Source: Bacteroidota bacterium (GTDB lineage Bacteria; Bacteroidota; Bacteroidia; Cytophagales; Cyclobacteriaceae). From it: a stretch of 26,728 nt of DNA. Of this stretch, positions 14,932 through 23,414 are shown in pieces (the first letter of the stretch is position 1; each line of letters begins with the position of its first letter). The translations under genes and the position numbers were made by a program. Location: the NCBI GenBank assembly GCA_003242315.1, contig QGUY01000016.1, positions 1-26,728 on the forward strand, written 5' to 3'. The notes beneath the pieces were generated by a model, which searched no databases, was not told the DNA's origin, and saw only the letters and a program-made list of their open reading frames with translations.

Positions 14932-17900
14932 TTAAAGCCCGATCTGTAATCCCAGAACATATTCACGCTGCAGCGGGATTGATCGCTGATCTTCCAATTC
15001 AGGATCCAGCCCCCTCCATGATGTCCACGTGACCAGGTTTCTGCCTGTGGCGTATACCCGGAATTTCTTTCCGCCGAATTTCTGGATCAGGTCAAGAGGA
15101 AGGTCATAAGACAACGTGACATCCTTCAATCGTACAAAACTTGCATCTTCATAGATAGGCGCAGTTACACCTGACATGAGGTGGGCATTCAAATGGTTCT
15201 TATACCATTCATTGCTAGGGTTGTCAGGTGTCCACCAGTTTTTAACGATGGTGTTGCGGCGAACGCCTGCCGTGACGATTTCATCGTCCATCAAGACATT
15301 CTCCTTGGTGACCCCATGAACCCCATGCACAAAAACCGTAAGGCTGAAATTCCTGTAGGTAAACATGTTGGTCAATCCCCACAGCATTTTGGGATCCTGC
15401 TGGCCGATGATTTGCCTGTCGTCGGGAGTGATCTTATTATCAGAGTTTATATCCTTAATTTTTATGAATCCCGGCTCGGTGCCCCATTCCGCAGCGGTAG
15501 CGGCTTCGCTTAGCTGCCACACCCCGTCGAATACGTAGTCGTAGTTGACCCGTATAGGCTTGCCAATGAACCACGCGTTGGCGACATCGTCCAGACCGTC
15601 TCCATACAAATCAACGATCTTGTTCTTGACATAGGATATGTTGCCAGAAGTAGTCCAGGAAAAATCCTTAGCCACGATATTTCTGGAATGGACCGAAAAT
15701 TCAACACCTCTGTTCGCGACCTTTCCAATGTTCTGCAGAATGGAAGTGATTCCGTGAACCATGGATATCGATCTGTAGAGGAGCAGGTCCTGCGTGTCGG
15801 TACTAAAGACATTAATGTCACCCGTGATCCTGTTATCCAGGATGCCAAAATCCAGGCCAATATTCAACGATTTGGAGGTTTCCCATCCGAGATCAGGTTG
15901 TCCCAGTGTGCTGGGAAAGTATCCGGGCATCGTGGTGTTGCCTGCGAGATTGTTCTCTTCCGCTAATCTGCCCATGGACTGATAGGATCCCACGGCCTGG
16001 TTGCCGTTTAGTCCATAGGAACCTCTCAGCTTAAACTCGGTGAACAGGTCTTTCCACGGGAAGAACTCCTCATAGACAATATTCCATCCGACCGCTACCG
16101 AAGGGAACGTACCCCATTTGGTAGCCGCGCCAAATCCTGAATAACCGTCCCGTCTTCCTGTCAACGTAAGCAGAAAGCGGCTGTCATAGGAGTAGTTCAG
16201 GCGGAACATCCACGAGGCCAGGGTGGACTCTGTATAATCAAATGATGTCTGTGTGAATCCCGCCTGTCCTCCAGCGTACCACGTCAGAAGATCGTTGGGG
16301 AACCCCGCCATCTCGACGGTCTGCGACGTAAACTTGTCCTTTTGGACACTGAAAAGCGCTGTGGCAAACAGGGAATGCGATCCTAATTCTTTCTTGTATG
16401 ATAATATGTTTTCAACGACGCTACTATTGTCTGCGATGTTGTTGAGGATCGCCCTTCCCTGGGCAACCATGCCGTTATAGGTGTCACGTCCCATGTAGGT
16501 GTTGTCGTGGCTCGACTTGTCGGTCAATCCGTAGTTAAATCTGAATTCCAATCCGGGAACCACTTTCTCAAAGTCGATGGCGGCAAAGAAATTCGCCACT
16601 ATCCTCGTGGATCCATCATCATTCTTGTACAGGGTCTCCTGCAGGGAATTTCCCCGCGCTGGATCATCGGCACTGGGAATGATAGTTAGCGTACCATCCT
16701 CGTTGTAGGGAGTGGATAGTGGGTTCGCAAGAAATACGTTCCACATGTCCGGGGACACCCCGCTCTTGTCCGTGTATGTCAATTGCGTGCGGGTACCTAC
16801 GGTCAGCCAATCAGTTACCCTGGAATCGAGATTGAATCGCCCTGTCGCTCTGAAGAAATCGTCGTTAATTACAATTCCGCGAACATCCATCAAACCGCCC
16901 GAGATAAAATATGAGGTTCTTCCAAACCCTCCTGACAAGGAGAGATTGTGTTGCTGGGCAAGTCCCTGACGCGTCGCCAATTCAGGCCAGTTCACCCATT
17001 CGCCTGACTCGTACACGGCTCTTTCGGATGCCGTTACTCCGGAAACTAACCTTTGATTCTTGAACTCATAAAATCCGGGGCCATCCAGGTATGTCGGCAT
17101 GTTGGTGAACTCCTGCACAGAAAAGTATCCGTCATACGATATAGTCGGCGGACCTTCTATCCCTTGCTTGGTAGTGATCAGGATAACGCCATTCGCCCCT
17201 CGTGATCCGTAAATAGCCGCAGCGGATCCATCTTTTAGCACTTCAATGGATTCAATATCCGCAGGGTTCAGGTCCGTCAAGTTGCCTCCATAAGGGATTC
17301 CGTCAACAACTACCAACGGTGCATTATTCGCTGCTATGGAATTCCGGCCCCTAATCATGATCTCCATGTTGGGCTCGGCGCCGGCACCCGTATTCATGAC
17401 CATCACCCCAGGGATCGACCCCTGCAATGCCTGGGCCACAGTTGTGTTAGGCACCATCTCCAGGCGCTCCTTGGGTAGCGATGCAATGGATCCCGTGATG
17501 TCACTCTTCTTCTGTTCACCATATCCCACCACAACTACTTCACTGAGGCTCTGGACATCCTCAGCCAGTTCAACATTGACCTGACTCCTGCCTTGAAGAG
17601 GTACTTCCTGGGTTACAAAGCCAATGAATGAGAATATCAAGACGGCATTTTCGTCTCTCACCACCAGTGAATACTCGCCATTGGCGTCTGTGGTTGTGCC
17701 ATTCACGGTATTCTTCTCCAGGACATTCACACCCGGTAAAGGCTCGCCCTGGCTGGTTGTCACCACGCCGGAAACCTGTAGGCTAAGTGCTCCTATAGCC
17801 GGAATATTTTTTTCAGGTACGCTTTCGTTGCGCTGCCATGCCTGCCCCGAAGGAATGAGAATGATCTCATTTTCGATAACGTGGAATCGGATTGTATTCT

Positions 17901-18204
17901 TAAACAGTTTCCTCAAAACGCTTCGCAAATCCTCGTTCGTTGCAAGAAGCGTTACTCTTTTTTCGGCATCGATCTCGCTACCCTGATAGGTGAAATGACA
18001 GTCGGCTTGCCTTTCAATTTCCAGTAATATCTTGCTAATCTCCATCCGCTCCGCCTTGAGGGAAATCCGGGTATCCAGAATTTCCTGGCCCCTCAAGCTC
18101 GTCGCATTCACGATAGAGGCAAATGCCGTGATGATTAATATCGGGGCAACCCCCAGTTTCATAAAACGCCAGACAAAATCTTTAAACAGTACATTCTTTT
18201 TCAT
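14932..18204 (-). CDS. SusC/RagA TonB-linked outer-membrane transporter with STN signalling domain
   Basis: A 1090-residue protein. A signal peptide spans about 1-40. Residues about 45-118 are a secretin/TonB N-terminal (STN) domain, 142-215 a carboxypeptidase-regulatory-like fold (VSGVVTTSQGEPLPGVNV), 220-229 the TonB-box region SEVVVVGYGE, about 230-345 the plug (IRGRNSIAANNAPLVVVDG), and the rest the 22-strand barrel ending in LQIGL. It imports oligosaccharides with TonB energy and SusD as lid. The STN domain marks it as a transducing transporter that contacts the periplasmic part of an anti-sigma factor, and the upstream gene is exactly that, a FecR, 92 bp away. Two hairpins lie in that spacer and may tune its expression. 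Length is normal for STN-bearing SusC. Confidence 0.97.
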   Translation of the reverse strand: MKKNVLFKDFVWRFMKLGVAPILIITAFASIVNATSLRGQEILDTRISLKAERMEISKILLEIERQADCHFTYQGSEIDAEKRVTLLATNEDLRSVLRKLFKNTIRFHVIENEIILIPSGQAWQRNESVPEKNIPAIGALSLQVSGVVTTSQGEPLPGVNVLEKNTVNGTTTDANGEYSLVVRDENAVLIFSFIGFVTQEVPLQGRSQVNVELAEDVQSLSEVVVVGYGEQKKSDITGSIASLPKERLEMVPNTTVAQALQGSIPGVMVMNTGAGAEPNMEIMIRGRNSIAANNAPLVVVDGIPYGGNLTDLNPADIESIEVLKDGSAAAIYGSRGANGVILITTKQGIEGPPTISYDGYFSVQEFTNMPTYLDGPGFYEFKNQRLVSGVTASERAVYESGEWVNWPELATRQGLAQQHNLSLSGGFGRTSYFISGGLMDVRGIVINDDFFRATGRFNLDSRVTDWLTVGTRTQLTYTDKSGVSPDMWNVFLANPLSTPYNEDGTLTIIPSADDPARGNSLQETLYKNDDGSTRIVANFFAAIDFEKVVPGLEFRFNYGLTDKSSHDNTYMGRDTYNGMVAQGRAILNNIADNSSVVENILSYKKELGSHSLFATALFSVQKDKFTSQTVEMAGFPNDLLTWYAGGQAGFTQTSFDYTESTLASWMFRLNYSYDSRFLLTLTGRRDGYSGFGAATKWGTFPSVAVGWNIVYEEFFPWKDLFTEFKLRGSYGLNGNQAVGSYQSMGRLAEENNLAGNTTMPGYFPSTLGQPDLGWETSKSLNIGLDFGILDNRITGDINVFSTDTQDLLLYRSISMVHGITSILQNIGKVANRGVEFSVHSRNIVAKDFSWTTSGNISYVKNKIVDLYGDGLDDVANAWFIGKPIRVNYDYVFDGVWQLSEAATAAEWGTEPGFIKIKDINSDNKITPDDRQIIGQQDPKMLWGLTNMFTYRNFSLTVFVHGVHGVTKENVLMDDEIVTAGVRRNTIVKNWWTPDNPSNEWYKNHLNAHLMSGVTAPIYEDASFVRLKDVTLSYDLPLDLIQKFGGKKFRVYATGRNLVTWTSWRGLDPELEDQRSIPLQREYVLGLQIGL

Positions 18205-18233
18205 ACTTTTATATGCTTTTAATTATCAAAACT

Positions 18234-18253
18234 TGTACTTGTCATCAAGTACA
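18234..18253 (-). promoter_or_regulatory. 8-bp inverted repeat in the susC leader
   Basis: tgtacttg (18234-18241) pairs perfectly with caagtaca (18246-18253) around a 4-nt loop, tcat. It lies 30 bp upstream of the SusC start and next to a second hairpin at 18259-18286. It could be an mRNA leader hairpin, a weak attenuator (a short T run follows on the minus strand) or a protein operator. The structure is seen; the function is inference. Confidence 0.45.
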
Positions 18254-18258
18254 CTCAG

Positions 18259-18296
18259 GGCCTGAGATGTCGCCACATTTCAGGCCTGCTTTTTTT
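18259..18296. terminator. Strong hairpin with T tract directly after fecR
   Basis: ggcctga (18259-18265) pairs with tcaggcc (18280-18286), and atgt (18267-18270) with acat (18275-18278) around the loop cgcc. On the plus strand the single interrupting position is a G-U pair, giving a 12-bp stem followed by tgc and seven Ts at 18290-18296: the form of an intrinsic terminator for transcription opposite to susC. On the minus strand the A run follows the FecR stop at once, and the hairpin sits between FecR and SusC. ctcaggg/cctgag at 18255-18266 can form an overlapping alternative fold. Confidence 0.55.
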
Positions 18297-19352
18297 CTAG
18301 GGGTCCATCTTATCTGTTTTATTATTGTCCATAGCATCACAGGATTTTCCGGTTACCTGAATTGAAACACCATCTACCTTGTAGGTAGCGCCGATCGCTT
18401 TGCAAATAATATCAAGCCTCATAAAGAGGTTTTCCTCTGCAGAAATCGAAGTACTCAGCCGACAGCCGCGAAAAGCATCTTCTTCGAACAATATTCGTGT
18501 CCTATGAATGTTCTCCAGTGCCTGCAAGATCTCCTTTACGGGAGCCTCGTTGAAACGCTGCCTCTTGGTAGTTGCCGGTTCCGGGACTGGCATGTCGGTC
18601 CCTAATTCCTTCTTTAAGAATGTGCGATCTTTGACATTATACACTACTTGTTGATTTTGAGTCAGGATGTGCTTTCCCGTCTGATCGGTCGCTTCGGTGG
18701 AGACCGGCTGCAACGAGACCTTTCCCGTTTTTACTGTCACTGTAACATTATCATCCAACGGATTTGCTTTAACGGTGAAGCTGGTTCCCAGCACCGTTGT
18801 AATCAGATCTCCCGTTTTCACCACAAAGGGCCGGAGGGAATCTCGTTTGACATCAAAAAATGCCTCGCCTGCAAGGTTCAATTCCCGTATTCTATCTCCA
18901 AATTCGGCATCGAGGATAATGGCCGCGCCGGGATTCAACACTACATGACTTCCGTCACTAAGTATGACCGTCATAGCCGAGGCTTGCGTATTGACGATCT
19001 TACCGTTAGTAAGGTCCGGAGTGCTTACCACGAAATCCTTTCCTGTCTCCCAGACGTGATTCGTATATAGGTACAGGAGCGGCGTAAGGACTACTAAGAC
19101 CAGAGCAGCCGCCCTTACCCAGGCGCTCCTCAGGGAAAAGATCGGTGCTGCTTTTTCGTTCTCTTCGAGGTAGACCTTTTTAAGAACCTTCTCGGAGTAA
19201 TGGTTGAATAATTCCGACTCCTCCGCGTCGGTCATGTGGTGATCATTTCCTCCCATGGCCTCGAACCACTCCTCAACCAGCTGTTTTTCGTCGGGCGTAG
19301 CCGAGCCATCGAGGTATTTTCTCAGTACCTCCTTGAAAGCTTTTCGTCTCAT
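18297..19352 (-). CDS. FecR-family anti-sigma factor
   Basis: A 351-residue inner-membrane protein. The cytoplasmic N-terminus (about 1-77) carries the sigma-binding helices (LRKYLDGSATPDEKQLVEEWF). One membrane helix spans about 78-97 (AWVRAAALVLVVLTPLLYLY). The periplasmic FecR domain lies at about 107-213 (ILSDGSHVVLNPGAAIIL, LAGEAFFDVKRD, VLGTSFTVKA). A C-terminal DUF4974/STN-like domain at about 265-340 (FNEAPVKEILQALENIHRT) would meet the STN domain of SusC. It is normal in length. It is upstream of susC on the same strand and divergent from the ECF sigma gene across 182 bp, whereas sigma and FecR are more often in one operon. It should hold the sigma factor inactive until SusC is loaded. 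Confidence 0.95.
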   Translation of the reverse strand: MRRKAFKEVLRKYLDGSATPDEKQLVEEWFEAMGGNDHHMTDAEESELFNHYSEKVLKKVYLEENEKAAPIFSLRSAWVRAAALVLVVLTPLLYLYTNHVWETGKDFVVSTPDLTNGKIVNTQASAMTVILSDGSHVVLNPGAAIILDAEFGDRIRELNLAGEAFFDVKRDSLRPFVVKTGDLITTVLGTSFTVKANPLDDNVTVTVKTGKVSLQPVSTEATDQTGKHILTQNQQVVYNVKDRTFLKKELGTDMPVPEPATTKRQRFNEAPVKEILQALENIHRTRILFEEDAFRGCRLSTSISAEENLFMRLDIICKAIGATYKVDGVSIQVTGKSCDAMDNNKTDKMDP

Positions 19353-19418
19353 GACATCATATTAGTCCCACAACGATCAATTCTTCCTAAACCGTAACCA
19401 AAAAAATTTATATCGATT

Positions 19419-19516
19419 GCAATTGCTGGGGTATTATTCTATCTTGCCTTAATGGCAGAAGTATAATTTCTGACCTTGGATGAGGTGTTCAATAGTAGCG
19501 CAATATTTAATTGCGC
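19419..19516. promoter_or_regulatory. Two GCAAT/ATTGC palindromes in the sigma-fecR divergent region
   Basis: gcaattgc at 19419-19426 is a perfect 8-bp palindrome. gcgcaat (19498-19504) and attgcgc (19510-19516) form a perfect 7-bp inverted repeat with a 5-nt gap, 18 bp before the sigma start at 19535. Both share the GCAAT/ATTGC core and flank the region where divergent promoters must lie (19353-19534). They may be operator sites for one regulator, or the second may be a leader hairpin. No -33/-7 promoter pair is clear enough to call. Confidence 0.35.
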
Positions 19517-19534
19517 GTTGTATCCAGGCCTGCG

Positions 19535-20143
19535 ATGAAAGCGCTCCACCATAATGCCGATGCTTTTCATAATCGTACCGACTCCGAATTGACCGAAGCC
19601 TTGAGACGAGGCGAGGAAGGCGCGTTCGAGGTATTATTCCTTCGCTATTGGAAGCAAGCCCATTGCTTCGTTAAGAGCAGGGTGTTTTCGAATGAGGAAG
19701 CCAAGGAGATTGTTCAGGAAGTTTTCACGGATATCTGGCACAACAGGGGCGACAGGCAAATTGAGAATTTTAAAACATATCTCTTTACAGCGCTTAAGTA
19801 CAGGACTATAAAATACATCCGTAGTCTGATAAACCATAAGAAATACTGGAACCATTACGGTGTGTTCATTCCAAAGTCCGCCAACCAGACGCAACTGGAT
19901 ATTGACTATGACTTATTGGCCGATGCACTTGAGCAGGGCATGGAGCGCCTGCCTGAAAAAACGAAGGCTGTATTCATGCTGAACAGGCTCCAGGGTAAAT
20001 CTCTCCCTGAGATATCAAAAGCACTAAACCTGTCTGAGAAGGCGATCCAATATCACCTTACCAAGTCACTGAAAGAGTTAAGGCTTCACCTGAAGGATTA
20101 CATTACCCCGCTCATCACCATCATCTGCTCAGGGCTGTTCTAA
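19535..20143 (+). CDS. ECF-type RNA polymerase sigma-70 factor
   Basis: A 202-residue protein from the ATG at 19535; an in-frame TTG at 19511 would add eight residues and fall inside an inverted repeat, so ATG is preferred. Sigma region 2 spans about 30-95 (GAFEVLFLRYWKQAHCFV, EEAKEIVQEVFTDIWHN) and region 4 about 138-185 (LPEKTKAVFMLNRLQGKSLP, then EISKALNLSEKAIQYHL). There are no regions 1 or 3, as expected for the ECF group. The C-terminus is hydrophobic (PLITIICSGLF), a feature often seen in Bacteroidota ECF factors. Its partner is the divergent FecR, and its target is probably the SusC/SusD operon and possibly its own promoter. It is held inactive by FecR until SusC senses substrate. Confidence 0.95.
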   Translation: MKALHHNADAFHNRTDSELTEALRRGEEGAFEVLFLRYWKQAHCFVKSRVFSNEEAKEIVQEVFTDIWHNRGDRQIENFKTYLFTALKYRTIKYIRSLINHKKYWNHYGVFIPKSANQTQLDIDYDLLADALEQGMERLPEKTKAVFMLNRLQGKSLPEISKALNLSEKAIQYHLTKSLKELRLHLKDYITPLITIICSGLF

Positions 20144-20239
20144 GCACAGTACCCTGGGGAGATTCTTGATCTGGTTCAGTACATTATTCTGCATTTTCGT
20201 ACCCCTGCCTAATGCAAATCGCAGGGTCATCTCGAAAAT

Positions 20240-20287
20240 TATTTGTGTAAAAATGACACAAAAAAACGTGTCATTTTTACACAAATA
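20240..20287. promoter_or_regulatory. Nested 20-bp inverted repeat before the double esterase gene
   Basis: The 20 bases at 20240-20259 pair perfectly with 20268-20287 around an A-rich 8-nt loop. Each arm contains TGTGT and ACACA-like ends; in the left part tttgtgt (20242-20248) and acacaaa (20256-20262) are themselves a perfect 7-bp inverted pair with a 7-nt spacer. It lies 97 bp after the sigma stop and 122 bp before the esterase start. It could be an AT-rich terminator for the sigma gene or paired operator sites for a dimeric regulator such as a Crp-type protein. The rest of 20144-20409 holds no gene. Confidence 0.5.
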
Positions 20288-20409
20288 TCTATATCTTACA
20301 GAATAAGTAAGGAACCAGTCCCCGACCCCGATACCCTGACTGTGCCCCATGGTTTGACCGTGAGGTTGCTAAACGGAATGGGTGTCGGCGGGGGAGCATA
20401 TCATAAAGC

Positions 20410-22341
20410 ATGATTATGAAAAGAGGGTTACTCGTAATTTCGATCTTCTTGATTATTAAATCGGGCGCCATTGCGCAACAACTGGAAATTCGCGCTCCTG
20501 AAGGCTTTGACGTGCGCCGTGAAAACATAGTTCGTGGCAAGCTCGATTCCATTATGTACCCCTCAAAAACGGTTGGTGTTAATCGCAAAGCACTCATCTA
20601 CACTCCCCCGGGCTATTCAAAGCGGAAAAAGTACCCAGTGCTGTACCTGCTGCACGGTATTGGTGGAGATGAGAAGGAATGGCTTAAGGGCGCCGACGTT
20701 CCAGTGATACTCGATAACCTTTATGCGCAAGGGAAGCTGAGTCCCATGATCGTTGTAATGCCCAATGGAAGGGCAATGAAGGATGACCGGGCGGGCGGTA
20801 ATGTATTTGAGCCAGAAAGGGTGCAGGCGTTCGCGACGTTCGAGAAGGATCTGCTGAATGATCTCATTCCTTATATCGAAAAGAATTTCCCTGTGTTAAA
20901 AGACCGTGAGCATCGTGCTATTGCAGGTTTGTCCATGGGCGGGGGACAGTCGCTAAACTTTGGTCTGGGCAATCTCGACCGCTTCGCATGGATCGGGGGC
21001 TTTTCTTCAGCGCCCAATACAAAGACCCCGGAAGAATTGGTACCTGATCCCCGAAAGACAGAAGAGCAGTTGAAGTTGCTGTGGATTTCATGTGGCCTCG
21101 ATGATAACCTGATCATGTTCAGCCAGCGGCTTCACGATTATCTCGAGAAACATGACATTCCCCATATATACTATGTAGAACCCGGAGGTCACGATTTTAA
21201 CGTTTGGAAGAACGATTTGTACATGTTTTCTCAACTGTTGTTCAAGCCGGTCAACAAGTCGAGTTTGTCGAAGTATACCGTATTGGGAACGGCAGCTTCC
21301 ACGAATGTGAGGTCGGCAAAATTTCCCAGGATACTGCCGGGAAGTCGGGTTCTCTTCCGCATCAATGCTCCTGAGGCGCAACGCGTGCAGATTGATCTCG
21401 GCAAGAAGTATGACCTCGTGAAAGACGCGCAAGGTGTTTGGGAAGTTGTAACCGATTCTATTGGTCCGGGCTTTCACTATTATTCCCTGTTAATCGATGG
21501 TGTTGCGGTAGCCGATCCGGCAAGCGAGACGTTCTATGGAATGGGGCGCATGGCAAGCGGCATTGAAATACCTTTCCCGGGTGACGATTATTACGCGATC
21601 AAAGATGTTCCTCACGGAGATATCAGAATTAAGCGCTATTACTCTTCGGTTGCCGGATCGTGGAGAAGGTTTTATGTATACACACCGCCCGGATATGACA
21701 CCAACACAGATAAACGCTATCCTGTGTTGTACATTCTGCATGGAGGAGGAGAAGACGAGAGAGGATGGGCAACACAGGGCAACACTGATCTGATTCTCGA
21801 TAACCTAATTGCCGAAAACAAAGCGGTGCCGATGCTCATCGTGATGGTCGACGCCAACATGGGACCATCCGGACGCGGTGCCTTCGGACAGCAATCGCTT
21901 GTGATGTTCAGCATGGAACTCAAGGAGGTAGTGATCCCCTTCGTGGAGAGTAACTTCCGGGTGGCACCAGGTGCTGCCAATAGAGCTCTTGCAGGTTTGT
22001 CGATGGGTGGGCTCCATACCCTGCACACTGGCGTAAGAAATACGGATATGTTCAGCTATCTCGGCGTATTCAGTTCGGGATGGTGGAGTAATCAACCCAT
22101 GGTTTCGGATCCGGAATACGCATTCATGAAGGAGAATGCGGCTACAATTAACAGCAATCTCAAAAGCTTTTGGATTGCGATGGGCGGGAAGGAAGACATC
22201 GCCTATGAGAACTGTAAGATCATGATGGCGAAGTTTGATGAGATGGGAATTAAGTATTCGTACACGGAGCACCCAGGTGGACACACATGGCCGGTTTGGC
22301 GTCACAATCTGTGCAGCTTCGCGCCCTTGCTGTTTCGGTAA
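20410..22341 (+). CDS. Tandem double CE1-type esterase, secreted
   Basis: A 643-residue protein with a signal peptide (cleavage likely after IAQ or GAIA, about residue 22); the ATG at 20416 is an alternative start. Esterase 1 (about 25-285) has GLSMGG (S175), CGLDDN (D231 or D232) and GGHDFNVW (H261). An E-set/CBM48-like domain follows (about 295-385: FRINAP, GFHYYSLLIDG). Esterase 2 (about 395-643) has GLSMGG (S531), GGKED (D596) and GGHTWPVW (H625). Both triads look complete, which suggests two working sites, perhaps for different ester groups or positions. The second half is closely similar to the stand-alone esterase at 4279-5397, implying duplication and fusion. It is followed after 35 bp by an AraC regulator in the same direction. 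Confidence 0.92.
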   Translation: MIMKRGLLVISIFLIIKSGAIAQQLEIRAPEGFDVRRENIVRGKLDSIMYPSKTVGVNRKALIYTPPGYSKRKKYPVLYLLHGIGGDEKEWLKGADVPVILDNLYAQGKLSPMIVVMPNGRAMKDDRAGGNVFEPERVQAFATFEKDLLNDLIPYIEKNFPVLKDREHRAIAGLSMGGGQSLNFGLGNLDRFAWIGGFSSAPNTKTPEELVPDPRKTEEQLKLLWISCGLDDNLIMFSQRLHDYLEKHDIPHIYYVEPGGHDFNVWKNDLYMFSQLLFKPVNKSSLSKYTVLGTAASTNVRSAKFPRILPGSRVLFRINAPEAQRVQIDLGKKYDLVKDAQGVWEVVTDSIGPGFHYYSLLIDGVAVADPASETFYGMGRMASGIEIPFPGDDYYAIKDVPHGDIRIKRYYSSVAGSWRRFYVYTPPGYDTNTDKRYPVLYILHGGGEDERGWATQGNTDLILDNLIAENKAVPMLIVMVDANMGPSGRGAFGQQSLVMFSMELKEVVIPFVESNFRVAPGAANRALAGLSMGGLHTLHTGVRNTDMFSYLGVFSSGWWSNQPMVSDPEYAFMKENAATINSNLKSFWIAMGGKEDIAYENCKIMMAKFDEMGIKYSYTEHPGGHTWPVWRHNLCSFAPLLFR

Positions 22342-22376
22342 GAGCCGACGCTTCGGGTCATTCTTGAAGACGACTT

Positions 22377-23258
22377 ATGAATCCGTTTTCGTTTCAATAC
22401 GGAATATCTGACGAATTGGTGAATTTGCCGCATTTGCGCGAATTCGAGCTCAGGAAAAACACCACGGTCAAGTTTGATACGTTTCCCTGTGTCACTTCTA
22501 CGACATTGCGCCTCTATTACATTGTTGAAGGCAAATTTGAATGGCTCATCGACAGAAAGCTTGTTTCGCTTTATCCTGGCGACATTGCCGTCGTGCTTCC
22601 TGGTCAGGATATCGGAGGCGCAATGGGCTTCCTCGACATTGGGACGCTAATGTGGGTGCACCTTGAAGCCGGAGTAAGAAAAAAAGGCGGAATTGCCCTG
22701 GGCAAGTGGAGCACCCTTTCTTCCTGCGATCAGCAGAATATCGGTAAGATTCTGTCCTCTACCGATGTCAAAGTGCTGAAGATGGGAGAGGGGCTCAATA
22801 TGCTTCAGCAGTTGCATTCAGAAATCATGGGCCAGGAACTGGGGTATCTCACACGGGTCAACCATTTGCTCGACTCCCTTCTTATACTTGCGGCCCGTCA
22901 GTCGAAAATACAATCGAGCGTTCGCAGGGATACACCGGAACTTGTACTGCAGCTGGACGAAATCCTCCGAAGCAATCTCGCCTACCAGTGGACTGTGGAA
23001 GAGATGGCCTCACTTTTCGGATTGGGTACAACGGCATTCACAGAAAAGGTTAAGCGATATACAGGCTTTTCTCCGCTCAACTATCTTATCAAGATCAGAA
23101 TATCAGAAACCATCAAGAAGCTGAAGCGTACCAACGCCAACATCACAGACATTGCGCTCGAAACCGGATTTTATTCTTCACAACACTTCTCGACAACATT
23201 CAAGAAATTCACGGGATATACGCCTGGAGAGTTTAGACGTCTCAACGTTGGGAGATGA
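22377..23258 (+). CDS. AraC-family transcriptional regulator
   Basis: A 293-residue cytoplasmic regulator. Residues about 20-125 form a cupin-like sensor domain (RLYYIVEGKFEWLIDRKLVS, YPGDIAVVLPGQ). Residues about 187-290 form the paired helix-turn-helix DNA-binding domain (WTVEEMASLFGLGTTAFTEK, then ITDIALETGFYSSQHFSTTF, then FTGYTPGEFRR). It starts 35 bp after the double esterase and is probably co-transcribed with it. It may control that operon and the second susC that begins 284 bp downstream. The ligand is probably a small sugar or an aromatic, but nothing in the sequence decides this. The sensor domain lacks the HxH cupin metal motif, so ligand binding rather than catalysis is expected. 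Confidence 0.94.
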   Translation: MNPFSFQYGISDELVNLPHLREFELRKNTTVKFDTFPCVTSTTLRLYYIVEGKFEWLIDRKLVSLYPGDIAVVLPGQDIGGAMGFLDIGTLMWVHLEAGVRKKGGIALGKWSTLSSCDQQNIGKILSSTDVKVLKMGEGLNMLQQLHSEIMGQELGYLTRVNHLLDSLLILAARQSKIQSSVRRDTPELVLQLDEILRSNLAYQWTVEEMASLFGLGTTAFTEKVKRYTGFSPLNYLIKIRISETIKKLKRTNANITDIALETGFYSSQHFSTTFKKFTGYTPGEFRRLNVGR

Positions 23259-23260
23259 TT

Positions 23261-23295
23261 GTTTGATGCGTTGATGTGCGCGTGTGTTGAGGTCG
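23261..23295. repeat. Degenerate 8-bp repeat after the AraC gene
   Basis: Starting two bases after the AraC stop, the sequence reads gtttgatg, cgttgatg, tgcgcgtg, tgttgagg: an imperfect 8-bp period with the same TTGAtG core as the seven-unit array at 10813-10868. Both sit immediately after a stop codon. No function is evident. Confidence 0.5.
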
Positions 23296-23414
23296 TGTAT
23301 ACCTGACGGTTGGCACGTTGTACGCTACCTCCACGAGTCCGTGGCTAACTCGGCGCCTGCCCCTCGCCGCAAAGGTCACCGCAATCGATTGTTCAAAATC
23401 TTTCGCTGGTCAAT

